NCBI RefSeq assembly: GCF_002356115.1
Contig: NZ_AP014836.1
Span: 1,189,001 to 1,253,000, forward strand
DNA from: Candidatus Nitrosoglobus terrae
GTDB lineage: Bacteria > Pseudomonadota > Gammaproteobacteria > Nitrosococcales > Nitrosococcaceae
Direction of reading: 5' to 3'
DNA: 64,000 bases
The notes under the pieces were generated by a model, which ran no database searches, was not told the DNA's origin, and worked only from the letters and a program-made list of their open reading frames with translations. This document shows positions 17,286-26,585 of this stretch, piece by piece. The translations under genes and the position numbers were made by a program. Numbering within the stretch: position 1 is the first letter of the stretch; the number at the start of each line of letters is the position of its first letter.

Positions 17286-19499
17286 ATGAGAAAACATCAA
17301 TGGCTTGCGCCACTGGCAATAGGGCTTTGTTGCGCATGGGCATCTTGGGGCGTGCTGGCCGATTCAGATCAGGAGTCACTTAAGGGCACCTATAAAGATA
17401 AAACAGATAGAAATGAAGACAAACAGGAAGAAGAATCTCAGTTCGCTATTCCAAGAGTTTTATCCAGTGCTAAAGCTACAGAATTAGGAACAGTCACAGT
17501 GACAGGAAGCCAGCTATCCGCCTATCATGTGGATAGTAACACGGCATTAGGAACCGATACCTCGGTGCTCGATACCCCTTTCTCTATCACCCCTATTCCT
17601 AGAAAAGTCTTAACCGATCAAGCCTCTCAATCCCTAGAGCAAGCCGTACGTAACAGCCCAGGGGTCTCAATTAGTCTGGGCGAGGGCAATCAAGATCAGC
17701 TCGTCATCCGGGGAGTTGTAACAAGTTCATCCTTTTTCATGAATGGGATGCGGGATGATGGCCTATACTTTCGCCCTCTCTATAACGTGGATCATATTGA
17801 CGTCCTAAAAGGCCCAGCCGCACTTCAGTTTGGTCGAGGGGGCGCCGGAGGAGGTATTATCAATTTTGTCACTAAAAAAGCCGAACGTCGAGAAATCCGT
17901 CATATTATGGTAGAAGGCGGAGGGGGCGCAGATGGATCTCCTTGGGGTCATTTTCGGGGGCAAATGGATTTCGGTACCTCCATAAGTGATTTTGGTGCCT
18001 TCCGTTTTATGGGCATGGGTCAAGATTCAGGGACTTTCCGTGATTTTGGTTTTATTAGGCGCTATGCAGCTAATCCAGTATTTCACTTTGATATCAACGA
18101 TCGCACCCAAATAGATTTGACCCTATCCTATCTAAATGATACCCGGCTTGCCGATCGGGGTATCCCTTCACAGAACGGCTTACCGGTGAATGTCAGTCGT
18201 AGTCAGTTTTTTGGCTCTCCCACACAGAACCGGTTTTATTCAGAAGTTACCACCGCCCAACTGATAATCAATCATGAAGTCAATGACGACTTAAAGCTAA
18301 TAGCTAACTTCCGAACATTTCAGGATAATCACCATTATATCAACCTCTATCCAGGGAGTGCAGTAAGTGATGATGGAACCTTTGAATTTGCAGGCTATGA
18401 TCACCCCTCCGAGCGAATAAGTTATCAACAACGTCTTCAAGCCATTTTTGATTTCGATACCGGTAAAGTACATCACAAAATGCTAGGGGGCGGTGATTAC
18501 ACTTGGCAACGGGATTTTGATACTGAACTTCGTCCTGGAGAATCCAAAAATATCCCTGGACTATTCACCCTAAACAATACGGCAATCGCCCCACTCCCAG
18601 TGGATACTATCGTATCTCGGCATAACAATATTCACGCCGATGAAATTGGGGTTTTCCTTCAAGATCAAATTACTTTCGATGAACATTGGATGGCGCTAGC
18701 CGGCGTTCGCTTTGATCGGTTCGCGACCGATGCGCGCTTTCTCGAAATAAATGCTAGAACCCTGCAAATTAACGATACTTGGTCGCCCCGGGCAGCGTTA
18801 ATGTACAAACCCGTTACAAATGACACTATGTACTTTAGCTTCAGTCGCAACTACACACCAGCGGGCGCTCAGCTTGCGGAGTCTCTTGACGACCCAAATG
18901 GCGCTAATCTATCCCCAGAAAAAGTCGATCAATATGAATTTGGCAATAAGCTAGAGTTACTTGACGGCAATATGGCAATTAATATTGCTTTCTTTCAGAT
19001 TGACTTAACAAACATACCCTCTGCTCAACCAAACGGTGATAGCCAACTGCTTTCCATTGGCAGGCAACGGAATCGGGGAATTGAGCTTTCTGCCAATGGC
19101 AGTATTACGGATAAATGGAATATTTTTGCCAATTACACCTATATGATGGAAGCTAAAAATCTAGTAGCCGTCCAAGATACTGCGGCAGGTTCTCAAGCTG
19201 GATTAGTTCCCCGCAACCAGTTCTCCGTCTGGTCCACTTATGACATTAATGAGCATTGGGGCTTTGGTGGCGGCGTTCACGGCCAATCCATGAGATACAC
19301 CTCTTTTACTAATGAGGTCCAGCTGCCAGCTTTCGTTGTAGGCGATCTCATGGCCTATTACCAGCTGAAAGGATATCGCTTCCAAGTCAATCTTAATAAC
19401 GTCTCAGATGAAACCTATTACGCGACTGCTTCAGGGGATAACCAGATCATGCCTGGCATGCCCCGTACTGTATATGCCAGTGTAAATATGGATTTTTGA
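17286..19499 (+). CDS. TonB-dependent siderophore receptor, copy 2
   Basis: 737-residue paralogue of the preceding receptor with the same signal peptide (APLAIGLCCAWAS), TonB-box-like ELGTVTVTG, plug (SLEQAVRNSPGV, QDQLVIRGV, DVLKGPAALQFGRG) and C-terminal TVYASVNMDF. Some blocks are identical at DNA level to copy 1; the extracellular-loop regions, for example around residues 410-450, differ, which could change ligand choice. A GAGAT ribosome site lies 9 bases before the ATG. The 150-base gap from copy 1 holds its own Fur-like repeat, so it may be transcribed separately as well as by read-through. Confidence 0.9.
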   Translation: MRKHQWLAPLAIGLCCAWASWGVLADSDQESLKGTYKDKTDRNEDKQEEESQFAIPRVLSSAKATELGTVTVTGSQLSAYHVDSNTALGTDTSVLDTPFSITPIPRKVLTDQASQSLEQAVRNSPGVSISLGEGNQDQLVIRGVVTSSSFFMNGMRDDGLYFRPLYNVDHIDVLKGPAALQFGRGGAGGGIINFVTKKAERREIRHIMVEGGGGADGSPWGHFRGQMDFGTSISDFGAFRFMGMGQDSGTFRDFGFIRRYAANPVFHFDINDRTQIDLTLSYLNDTRLADRGIPSQNGLPVNVSRSQFFGSPTQNRFYSEVTTAQLIINHEVNDDLKLIANFRTFQDNHHYINLYPGSAVSDDGTFEFAGYDHPSERISYQQRLQAIFDFDTGKVHHKMLGGGDYTWQRDFDTELRPGESKNIPGLFTLNNTAIAPLPVDTIVSRHNNIHADEIGVFLQDQITFDEHWMALAGVRFDRFATDARFLEINARTLQINDTWSPRAALMYKPVTNDTMYFSFSRNYTPAGAQLAESLDDPNGANLSPEKVDQYEFGNKLELLDGNMAINIAFFQIDLTNIPSAQPNGDSQLLSIGRQRNRGIELSANGSITDKWNIFANYTYMMEAKNLVAVQDTAAGSQAGLVPRNQFSVWSTYDINEHWGFGGGVHGQSMRYTSFTNEVQLPAFVVGDLMAYYQLKGYRFQVNLNNVSDETYYATASGDNQIMPGMPRTVYASVNMDF
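17871..18097 (+). repeat. 227-bp block identical to 15510-15736
   Basis: Second copy of the plug/early-barrel identity block, inside receptor copy 2. Copy 3 has the homologous region but with many substitutions, so conversion involved copies 1 and 2. Confidence 0.9.
19339..19453 (+). repeat. 115-bp block identical to 16975-17089
   Basis: Second copy of the 3'-terminal identity block, inside receptor copy 2. Confidence 0.9.
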
Positions 19500-19506
19500 T
19501 ATATCA

Positions 19507-19540
19507 ATTGATAAATAATAATTATTAGTATTAAAATTTA
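19507..19540. repeat. 34-bp AT-rich repeat before receptor copy 3 (Fur-like)
   Basis: Exact second copy of the repeat at 17222-17255, beginning 8 bases after the stop of copy 2 and 60-93 bases before the start of copy 3. Likely operator carried along during tandem duplication. Confidence 0.5.
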
Positions 19541-19599
19541 AAAAGCTATTAAAATAATGAAAATCTTATCAATGCTTAAAAACAGTGAGATCTTTACCC

Positions 19600-21807
19600 A
19601 TGAGAAGCTATCAATGGTTTGCGCCGCTGATTATAGGGTTTTGTTGCGTATGGACATCGCAGAGCGTATTAGCTGCTTCAGATCAGGAACCCATTAAAAG
19701 TACCTATAAAAATAAAAAAGATAGGCATGAAGGCAAAAAGACGGAGGAGAAGCAGTCGGCAACACCGGCTGCCTCCTTCAGCCCCAATACTATGGAATTA
19801 GGAACAGTCACCGTAACGGGTAATCGATTATCTGCATATAGAGTGGATACTGACACCGCACTGGGAACTGATACCTCAGTGCTCGATACTCCCTTTACCA
19901 TCACCCCTATTCCTAGAAAAGTCTTAACCGATCAGGCTTCCCAATCCCTAGAGCAAGCCGTACGTAACTCTCCAGGGGTCACAGTTAATCTAGGTGAGGG
20001 TAACCGAGATCAGCTTATCATCCGGGGAGTTGTAACAAGCTCAGCCTTTTTCATGAACAGTATGCGAGATGATGCTCAATATTTTCGCCCCCTCTATAAT
20101 GTCGATCACATAGACATCCTAAAAGGCCCCGCTGCAAGTCGGTTTGGTCGCGGCAATGCCAGCGGTATTGTCAATTTTGTCACTAAAAAAGCGGAACGCC
20201 GAGAGATACGCCATATCATGGTGGAAGGCGGTGGAGGCGACAATGGCTCCCCCTGGGGTCATTTCCGGGGCCAGCTTGATTTTGGCACCTCCATGGGGGA
20301 TTCCAGCGCCTTTCGTTTTATGGGCATGGGAGAAAACACTGGAAGTTTTCGTAATTTCTACTTTCTCAATCGCTATGCAGTGAATCCAGTATTTCACTTT
20401 GAGCCTGATGATCGCACTAAAATCGATTTCACCCTCTCCTATCTCAATGATGCCCGTCTTGATGATCGAGGTATCCCCTCACAAAACGGTTTACCAGTAG
20501 ATGTCAGTCGTAGTCAATTCTTTGGCTCTCCCACACAAAACCGATTTTATTCTCAAGTTACCGCAGGCTCTCTTTTTCTTGAGCATGAATTTGATGATCA
20601 TTTAAAGCTGCGTAATAGATTTTATGTATTTGATAATATCCATAATTTTAATAATTTCGCTCCTGCTACTTCCGTCAATGAGGACGGTATGTTTCAACTT
20701 CTTGGCTATCAAAGTCTGACCCAGCGGATAAGTTATCAGGATCGGGTTGAAATTGTTGCTGATGTTAATACTGGGAGCGTGAATCATAAAATACTGGGGG
20801 GCGCGGGCTACACCTGGCAGCGGGATTGGGCTAGCGTAACCTCCCCCCAAGGAGGATTCGATCTCCCGCAATTCTTCTCTCTAAACAACTCACTGCTTAC
20901 CACTCAGGTACCCTTTACTAGCTTAAGCCGAAATAACCATATTGTTGCGGATGAAATCGGCGTTTTCCTACAGGATCAAATTGCTTTTAATGAACACTGG
21001 TCCATATTATTAGGAGCCCGTTACGATCGATTTACGGTGAGTACTCAGTTTCTAGCAATAAACGCCAGCCAACAGCAAGTTAATGACACTTGGTCACCCC
21101 AAGCAGCACTGATGTATAAACCCGTTGAAAATGACACTATGTACTTCAGCTTCAGCCGCAACTATATTCCAACTGGTGCCAATCTTTCCTCTTCGATCTC
21201 AACCCCAGGAACTAACATAACACCAGAAAGATCCGATCAATATGAATTTGGTAATAAACTAAGCTTGCTTGACGATCAGCTACTGCTTGCGATTGCTTTT
21301 TTCCAGATCAATTTGACGGATATACCCGGCGAGCTTCCCAACGGTAGCCCCCAAGCGATCTCCATCGGCAAGCAACAGATGCGTGGAATTGAATGGTCTA
21401 CTAACGGCAGTATTACTGACAAATGGAATATTTTTGCTAATTACACTTATATGCCAGAGGCCAATAATCTGGTAGCGGTTCTAGGTACTGCCGCCGGTGC
21501 CCGGGTGGGTCTAGTACCAAGAAACCAGTTTTCTATTTGGTCCACTTATGACATTAACGAGCATTGGGGGTTTGGCGCTGGCGTTCATGGCGAATCTAAC
21601 CGATTTGCCACATTTACTGATCAGGTTGTACTCCCTACTTACGCCGTAGGTGATCTCATGGCTTACTATCAAATGAAGGGCTATCGTTTCCAAGTCAATC
21701 TTAATAATGTCTCAGATCAGACTTACTATGCAACGGCTCAATCCGATAACCAGATTATGCCTGGCCTGCCCCGTACTGTATTTGCTAGCGTAAATATAGA
21801 TTTCTAA
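19600..21807 (+). CDS. TonB-dependent siderophore receptor, copy 3
   Basis: Third tandem paralogue. The ATG at 19600 is chosen over the GTG at 19585 because MRSYQWFAPLIIGFCCVWTS then aligns with the N-termini of copies 1 and 2; this gives 735 residues. It has the same signal peptide, TonB-box-like ELGTVTVTG, plug motifs (NRDQLIIRGV, DILKGPAASRFGRG) and final TVFASVNIDF. It is the most diverged copy; loops around residues 310-350 and 400-450 have little similarity to the others, pointing to a different ferric ligand. No clear terminator was seen in the 86 bases before the convergent gpmA. Confidence 0.9.
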   Translation: MRSYQWFAPLIIGFCCVWTSQSVLAASDQEPIKSTYKNKKDRHEGKKTEEKQSATPAASFSPNTMELGTVTVTGNRLSAYRVDTDTALGTDTSVLDTPFTITPIPRKVLTDQASQSLEQAVRNSPGVTVNLGEGNRDQLIIRGVVTSSAFFMNSMRDDAQYFRPLYNVDHIDILKGPAASRFGRGNASGIVNFVTKKAERREIRHIMVEGGGGDNGSPWGHFRGQLDFGTSMGDSSAFRFMGMGENTGSFRNFYFLNRYAVNPVFHFEPDDRTKIDFTLSYLNDARLDDRGIPSQNGLPVDVSRSQFFGSPTQNRFYSQVTAGSLFLEHEFDDHLKLRNRFYVFDNIHNFNNFAPATSVNEDGMFQLLGYQSLTQRISYQDRVEIVADVNTGSVNHKILGGAGYTWQRDWASVTSPQGGFDLPQFFSLNNSLLTTQVPFTSLSRNNHIVADEIGVFLQDQIAFNEHWSILLGARYDRFTVSTQFLAINASQQQVNDTWSPQAALMYKPVENDTMYFSFSRNYIPTGANLSSSISTPGTNITPERSDQYEFGNKLSLLDDQLLLAIAFFQINLTDIPGELPNGSPQAISIGKQQMRGIEWSTNGSITDKWNIFANYTYMPEANNLVAVLGTAAGARVGLVPRNQFSIWSTYDINEHWGFGAGVHGESNRFATFTDQVVLPTYAVGDLMAYYQMKGYRFQVNLNNVSDQTYYATAQSDNQIMPGLPRTVFASVNIDF

Positions 21808-21893
21808 CATATACATAAAAAATACAAAGGCTAAACGTCGTTACATTCTAGGGCTGAGGTTAGAAATGTTAGATTTAATTTATTTAAGCCAGA

Positions 21894-22586
21894 TTACTCA
21901 GAAAGGTAATAACGGGCTGTTTGCTGAAAAGAATGATCTAATTCAAATATTAAAGGGATACCCGTTGGGATCTCAAGTTCCATGACCTCCTCATCAGATA
22001 ACCCTCCAAGATGCTTACATAATGCACGTAGAGAATTACCATGGGCCACAATAATCAGCTCCTTACCTGCCGTAATATCAGGTAAGATCTCCCGTTGCCA
22101 GCAGGTAAGCACCCGATTAAGGGTTTTCTCAAGGGACTCTACTGCTGGAAGGTGCTCAGCCCCTAAATGAGCATAGCGTCTATCAAACCGGGGATGCCGT
22201 GGATCATCACTCTCTAAGGAAGGTGGCTCAATGGCATATCCACGGCGCCATTGGTGCACTAGTTCTTCGCCATATTTTTGAGCTATTTCTGCTTTATTTA
22301 GCCCCTGTAAGCTACCGTAATGACGTTCATTCAATTCCCAATGCTTCTCCACCGGTAGCCACATCAAATCCATCACCTCTTCAACAATCCAAAGCGTACG
22401 GATTGCTCGCTTTAGTACGGAAGTATAAGCTTTATCAAATTGATACCCCGTTTTTTTCAGCATTAAACCCGCATGGCGAGCCTCTTCGATACCATTAGCA
22501 GAGAGATCAACATCAGTCCAGCCAGTAAATCGATTTTCTGAATTCCATACACTCTCACCATGACGGAGTAAAGTCACTCTACTCAT
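21894..22586 (-). CDS. gpmA: 2,3-bisphosphoglycerate-dependent phosphoglycerate mutase
   Basis: Interconverts 3- and 2-phosphoglycerate in glycolysis/gluconeogenesis. 230 residues, normal length. The phosphohistidine motif is LLRHGES (His9), followed by FTGWTDVDLS, LNERHYGSLQGLNK and the second catalytic His in VAHGNSLRAL. A clear AGGAG lies 7 bases before the start. A second ATG four bases upstream is out of frame. Single gene, convergent with the receptor cluster. Confidence 0.97.
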   Translation of the reverse strand: MSRVTLLRHGESVWNSENRFTGWTDVDLSANGIEEARHAGLMLKKTGYQFDKAYTSVLKRAIRTLWIVEEVMDLMWLPVEKHWELNERHYGSLQGLNKAEIAQKYGEELVHQWRRGYAIEPPSLESDDPRHPRFDRRYAHLGAEHLPAVESLEKTLNRVLTCWQREILPDITAGKELIIVAHGNSLRALCKHLGGLSDEEVMELEIPTGIPLIFELDHSFQQTARYYLSE

Positions 22587-22728
22587 TCATAATCTCCTTT
22601 TCATCAAAACTTTTTAATCCCTACTTGGATAGCTAAATACTGTTTAGCATGTTAGAAGTATATTCTTAAAATCATGCTCATTTTTGCTATCATCCCTCTT
22701 TATTTATTTTAAAGATATCCGATAATAC

Positions 22729-22760
22729 AGCAGCAGGAAATTTTCACATTTTCTGCTGTT
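22729..22760 (+). other. Hairpin in the leader of the cinA-like gene
   Basis: CAGCAGGAAA (22731-22740) pairs with TTTTCTGCTG (22749-22758) with one G-U, extendable by two pairs, around an 8-base loop. It ends about 40 bases before the ATG. No T-run follows, so it is not a standard terminator. Function unknown. Confidence 0.35.
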
Positions 22761-22800
22761 ACGCTAATACAATTACTATTAACAACCCTTTACTTGAGCC

Positions 22801-23550
22801 ATGAATACACCACAGCTGGGATCTATTATTATTGGTGATGAACTACTCAACGGAAAGCGGCATGATAAACATTTTTCCCATCTTATTGAAGCTTTAGCTA
22901 AACGAGGACTAGAGTTAGCTTGGTGTAATATTATTGGTGATAATACCAGTATCATAACTAAAACCTTACGCTATAGCCTAAATTCTATTGACATTGTTTT
23001 TTGCTTTGGCGGAATTGGAGCCACCCCCGATGATCGCACCCGGCATTGCGCGGCAGAGGCCATAGGGGTTTCTCTTTATCCACACCCTGAGGCTATTGCA
23101 GAAATTAAAGCTCAATATGGAGAACGCGCTTATCCTTATCGTATCCGTATGGCTGATCTTCCTCAAGGAAGCCGTATTATCCCAAATCCACTTAATCGAG
23201 TCCCAGGGTTTTCCTTGAAATCACATTATTTTTTACCTGGGTTTCCAGAAATGGCTTGGCCCATGATGGAATGGGTATTGGATACTTATTATCCAAATTT
23301 ACAGAATTTGGCCCCTGAAGCCGAGCAACAACTTCAAGTACTCGGGGTCGGTGAAAGTGATTTACTCCCTACTTTGGAAGATTTTGTATCTCGCTACCCG
23401 AGGATACGTCTCTCCTGTCTTCCTCAAATCAGCACTAGTAAGCCCGCCCTTGAGTTAGGGCTACGGGGAAATGCTCAAGAGGTTAACCAAGCTATGGACG
23501 AACTTAAACATAATTTAGATAACATAAATATACGCTGGTACTCGCTTTAA
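22801..23550 (+). CDS. CinA N-terminal (molybdopterin-binding-like) domain protein
   Basis: 249 residues corresponding to the MoCF-fold half of CinA (COG1058); the C-terminal nicotinamide-nucleotide amidase half is absent, as in many stand-alone proteobacterial homologues. Motifs: IIIGDELLNGKRHDKH at the N-terminus and FCFGGIGATPDDRTR (~residues 68-82). Full CinA proteins hydrolyse ADP-ribose/recycle NAD; whether this short form does so is not known. The ribosome site is poor (TTGAG). Transcribed divergently from gpmA. Confidence 0.8.
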   Translation: MNTPQLGSIIIGDELLNGKRHDKHFSHLIEALAKRGLELAWCNIIGDNTSIITKTLRYSLNSIDIVFCFGGIGATPDDRTRHCAAEAIGVSLYPHPEAIAEIKAQYGERAYPYRIRMADLPQGSRIIPNPLNRVPGFSLKSHYFLPGFPEMAWPMMEWVLDTYYPNLQNLAPEAEQQLQVLGVGESDLLPTLEDFVSRYPRIRLSCLPQISTSKPALELGLRGNAQEVNQAMDELKHNLDNINIRWYSL

Positions 23551-23748
23551 AAAACAAAACAATAATCGCCGATGATTATCTTATCTTAAATTAAAATAGG
23601 TCAGTTTAACTAAAGCCAAATGCCTATATTCAAAAACAATAGCCAATTCAATCACCATAACTCAAACCCGCTATCCGTTTAATACACTCCCTATGGCATT
23701 GGTAGTAATATTTCCGGCCGTCTTTTACATATTTAAGGATCCCTAATT

Positions 23749-24930
23749 ATGGAATTTAAAGACTATCTAACAATATTTACGATTTATGATGGCTCCGATA
23801 TTTATCTAAGCGCTGGAGCACCTCCTTGCGCTAAATTTCATGGTCATTTAAAGCCTATTGAAAACAAAACCATGACTCCTGATGAAATCAAAGAAATCGC
23901 TTATAGCCTAATGAATCAAGAGCAAATTGCTGAATTTGAGCGCAAGCTAGAAATGAATCTCGCTATTTCTAAACCAGGTATTGGGCGCTTTCGAGTGAAT
24001 ATCTTTAAACAACGTAGCACCATCTCAATGGTGATCCGAAATATTAAAACTGAAATTCCAGATATTGATCATCTTGGTTTACCCTCAATATTAAAAGAAA
24101 TTGCGTTGGCTAAAAATGGGCTTATCCTATTTATAGGGGCTACTGGATCTGGTAAATCAACCTCCCTTGCGGCCTTTATTGATTACCGTAATCGTAATAG
24201 TGCCGGCCACATCATCACCATTGAAGATCCCATTGAGTATTTATATACCCATAAAAAATCCATCGTCAGCCAACGTGAAGTGGGGGTGGATACCAATAAC
24301 TATGAAGATGCCCTTAAAAATGCCCTTCGCCAAGCCCCAGATGTTATTCTTATCGGAGAAATCCGCGATCGGAACACGATGGAACATGCGCTTACTTTTT
24401 CCGAAACAGGCCACTTATGCCTATCTACCTTACATGCTAATAATGCTAATCAAGCTCTTGACCGAATTATTAATTTTTTTCCTGAAGATCGTCGATCACA
24501 AATTTTATTGGATTTATCACTAAACTTACGTGCTTTTATTTCTCAACGCCTTATTCCTACTGTTGATGGTAAACGTATTGCAGCCATTGAAATCCTACTC
24601 GATACCCCGCTAGTTCGCGATCTTATCCAACGAGGTGAAATTTATGCCATTAAAGAAATCATGGAAAAGTCAGAAAATTTAGGGATGCAAACCTTTGATA
24701 ACGCTTTATATAGGCTATATAAGGCAGGGCATATCCGCATTGAAGAGGCGCTACATTATGCCGACTCTCCCAATAATTTGCGGCTTAAAATTAACTTATC
24801 CAATAAAACGTTAGATCAGATTAATGAGGCCACTAAAAAAGAACTTTCTCTAGATAAAATCGCTGAAAAGAGCATAAAAACATCAAAATCAGATGATCTA
24901 ACTCTCAATCTTGTAAAAGAGGGAAAATGA
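23749..24930 (+). CDS. pilU: Type IV pilus retraction ATPase PilU
   Basis: Hexameric AAA-type motor of the PilT/PilU family, which disassembles type IV pili for twitching motility. 393 residues, typical of PilU (PilT is ~345). N-terminal FERKLEMNLAIS and FRVNIFKQR are PilU-like. Walker A GATGSGKST spans residues 130-138, the Asp box is GHIITIEDPIEY, Walker B VILIGEIRD, and the His box STLHANNA. The C-terminal tail is longer and charged, as in PilU. PilT, which PilU normally assists, is not adjacent here; the 198-base gap upstream is non-coding with a small ATAATC/GATTAT hairpin. Confidence 0.93.
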   Translation: MEFKDYLTIFTIYDGSDIYLSAGAPPCAKFHGHLKPIENKTMTPDEIKEIAYSLMNQEQIAEFERKLEMNLAISKPGIGRFRVNIFKQRSTISMVIRNIKTEIPDIDHLGLPSILKEIALAKNGLILFIGATGSGKSTSLAAFIDYRNRNSAGHIITIEDPIEYLYTHKKSIVSQREVGVDTNNYEDALKNALRQAPDVILIGEIRDRNTMEHALTFSETGHLCLSTLHANNANQALDRIINFFPEDRRSQILLDLSLNLRAFISQRLIPTVDGKRIAAIEILLDTPLVRDLIQRGEIYAIKEIMEKSENLGMQTFDNALYRLYKAGHIRIEEALHYADSPNNLRLKINLSNKTLDQINEATKKELSLDKIAEKSIKTSKSDDLTLNLVKEGK

Positions 24931-25119
24931 GTATCTTAAGTATCAGTTTGAGCCTATTTTTATGCTATTCTATAGTCTCTTGGGTTGATTAATATTAATT
25001 TTACACTAAGAGGCTAACCCCATAGCATATATGCAGAGAACTCAGGTTATCTATTCTATATTTATGGCTATAATTCCGCTTTATTAAGGAGCATACAGCC
25101 ACTTACGAGGAATATAAAA

Positions 25120-25446
25120 ATGCATGGCTGGCTACCTTTAATGCTTGCTATTTCGCTAGAAGTTACTGGAACCATCTGTATGAAATTGTCTATGGGTTTC
25201 TCGCGTCTAGTACCTTCAATATTTACCTTTATCTTTTACGGCCTTGCTTTCATCGCCTTAACCTTTAGTCTTAAAAAGGTAGATCTTAGTATTGCCTACG
25301 CCGTATGGTCAGGTATTGGAACAACCCTGATCGCTATTATTGGATTTATCTACTTCAATGAGCAAATGACATCCTTAAAGATTACCAGTATTGTACTTAT
25401 TATCTTAGGAGTAATAGGGCTTAATCTAAGCAGCCTAAAGCATTAA
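25120..25446 (+). CDS. Small multidrug resistance (SMR) exporter
   Basis: 108-residue, four-helix proton-coupled exporter of the EmrE/QacE family. Conserved features: the helix-1 proton/substrate Glu in ISLEVTGT (~residue 14), LSIAYAVWSGIGTTLI (~65-80) with Trp equivalent to EmrE Trp63, and IYFNEQMT. WSGIG is closer to the drug-exporting Qac type than to the guanidinium (Gdx) WTG type, so quaternary cations are the likelier substrates. No guanidine riboswitch was seen upstream. Ribosome site GAGGA about 8 bases before the ATG. Single gene. Confidence 0.9.
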   Translation: MHGWLPLMLAISLEVTGTICMKLSMGFSRLVPSIFTFIFYGLAFIALTFSLKKVDLSIAYAVWSGIGTTLIAIIGFIYFNEQMTSLKITSIVLIILGVIGLNLSSLKH

Positions 25447-25532
25447 ACAATGAAGACGCTAATTAAATCACTCACGTGATTACTTTAGGCTTTTCTATCA
25501 AAATTTAATATTTTTACTGCTAGAGGAATACC

Positions 25533-25976
25533 ATGACAGCGCTCAAAAAAAGACTCCTCACCTACCTATTTGGCCTTATATTTTGTATTAGTCCCATTAG
25601 TTTTCCTAATCTAGCTAATGCAGCTGGTTCTTCTATGCAAGACTATGACCAAACACTTGGCGTAGTACCTGATGCGCAAAAGGAAGAGCAAAATTTTTTT
25701 GCAATGATCGGAGATTTTTTAATTGCGCGCCCACTGTTAATAGGGGCAACTGCGGTAGGCACGGCTATGTTCGTTGCAAGCTTACCCTTTACCGCCTTAG
25801 GTGGAAATGTAAAAGAAGCTGAAAATGCGTTGGTTGCCAAGCCCTCTCAAGCCACATTTACACGCTGCTTGGGTTGTCGCATGAACGCTCCAAAATCTAA
25901 AAAACCTCCCAGAAAAAAACAAAAACCTGTAACAGCAAAGGAAAACACTAAAACAAAGCTATCATCAAACGACTAG
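25533..25976 (+). CDS. Conserved membrane-associated protein of unknown function
   Basis: 147 residues. An N-terminal signal-like segment ends near PNLANA (~residue 31); a second hydrophobic stretch (~69-90) contains the conserved-looking pattern [29 protein letters not shown] and ends in FTRCLGC, which includes a CxxC (Cys110, Cys113). The tail (~115-147) is highly basic ([12 protein letters not shown]) and low-complexity. Similar small proteins are widespread in gammaproteobacteria and are sometimes labelled multidrug transporter without basis. It lies 86 bases downstream of the SMR gene and may share its transcript. No function is proposed. Confidence 0.75.
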   Translation: MTALKKRLLTYLFGLIFCISPISFPNLANAAGSSMQDYDQTLGVVPDAQKEEQNFFAMIGDFLIARPLLIGATAVGTAMFVASLPFTALGGNVKEAENALVAKPSQATFTRCLGCRMNAPKSKKPPRKKQKPVTAKENTKTKLSSND

Positions 25977-26024
25977 TTACAACCCATTAAGATTTTTAAT
26001 TTATTGATTTAATATTTAGTTAAA

Positions 26025-26468
26025 TTATCTGTTTACAGGCCAATCTACTATGTGATCCTCCAGATCTTCAGCCTGAGATTCCATCATAGCGCGACCTCGT
26101 ACCGAAATACCAGCTAAGTGCACCGTTTCAGCATTACCAGAAATTAATGGATGCCAATTAAATAGCGCTTTACCCTCGTTTATCAAACGATAGGCGCAAG
26201 TAGTAGGTAGCCATTTCAATGCCTCTTTTAACTCCTTTCGTAGCTTCAGACAATCTACTACCTTATAGGTGCGATTGTGATAATTCGAGCAGCGACAGCT
26301 ATGTAAATCTAAAAGTCGACAAGCCACATTTGTATAGAAAATTTCTCCAGTATCTTCATCCTCTAGCTTATGCAAGCAACATTTACCGCAACCATCGCAT
26401 AAAGCTTCCCACTCCTCTGTAGACATTTCTGCTAAATTCTTATATTTCCAAAAATCAGGATCAATCAT
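26025..26468 (-). CDS. ycgN: YcgN/UPF0260 family cysteine-rich protein
   Basis: 147 residues, the usual length. Near the N-terminus, [22 protein letters not shown] (~residues 20-41) carries the CxxCxxCC zinc/iron-chelating motif; further cysteines occur in VACRLLD, SCRCSNY and DCLKL. The C-terminus ends with the family-typical HIVDWP. Biochemical role is unknown; related CxxxxCC proteins are annotated as metal-binding. Single minus-strand gene. Confidence 0.9.
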   Translation of the reverse strand: MIDPDFWKYKNLAEMSTEEWEALCDGCGKCCLHKLEDEDTGEIFYTNVACRLLDLHSCRCSNYHNRTYKVVDCLKLRKELKEALKWLPTTCAYRLINEGKALFNWHPLISGNAETVHLAGISVRGRAMMESQAEDLEDHIVDWPVNR

Positions 26469-26585
26469 TATTTTAAGATCAACCTAATCAGATAAGAGGA
26501 GCACAGCTTACAGATTCCTAGCTTCTACTAAACAATAACATAGCCAAACTCTATAGCCTTTATAGTAAAGACTATTAACTTAGAA

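Noticed and set aside
15447-20397. Antisense frames repeated in the same place in the receptor copies
   Set aside because: They recur only because the receptor genes are near-identical there; no ribosome sites or family features.
24931-25119. Guanidine riboswitch upstream of the SMR exporter
   Set aside because: No pair of ACGR hairpins or ykkC-like core; ACGAGG present is the ribosome site.
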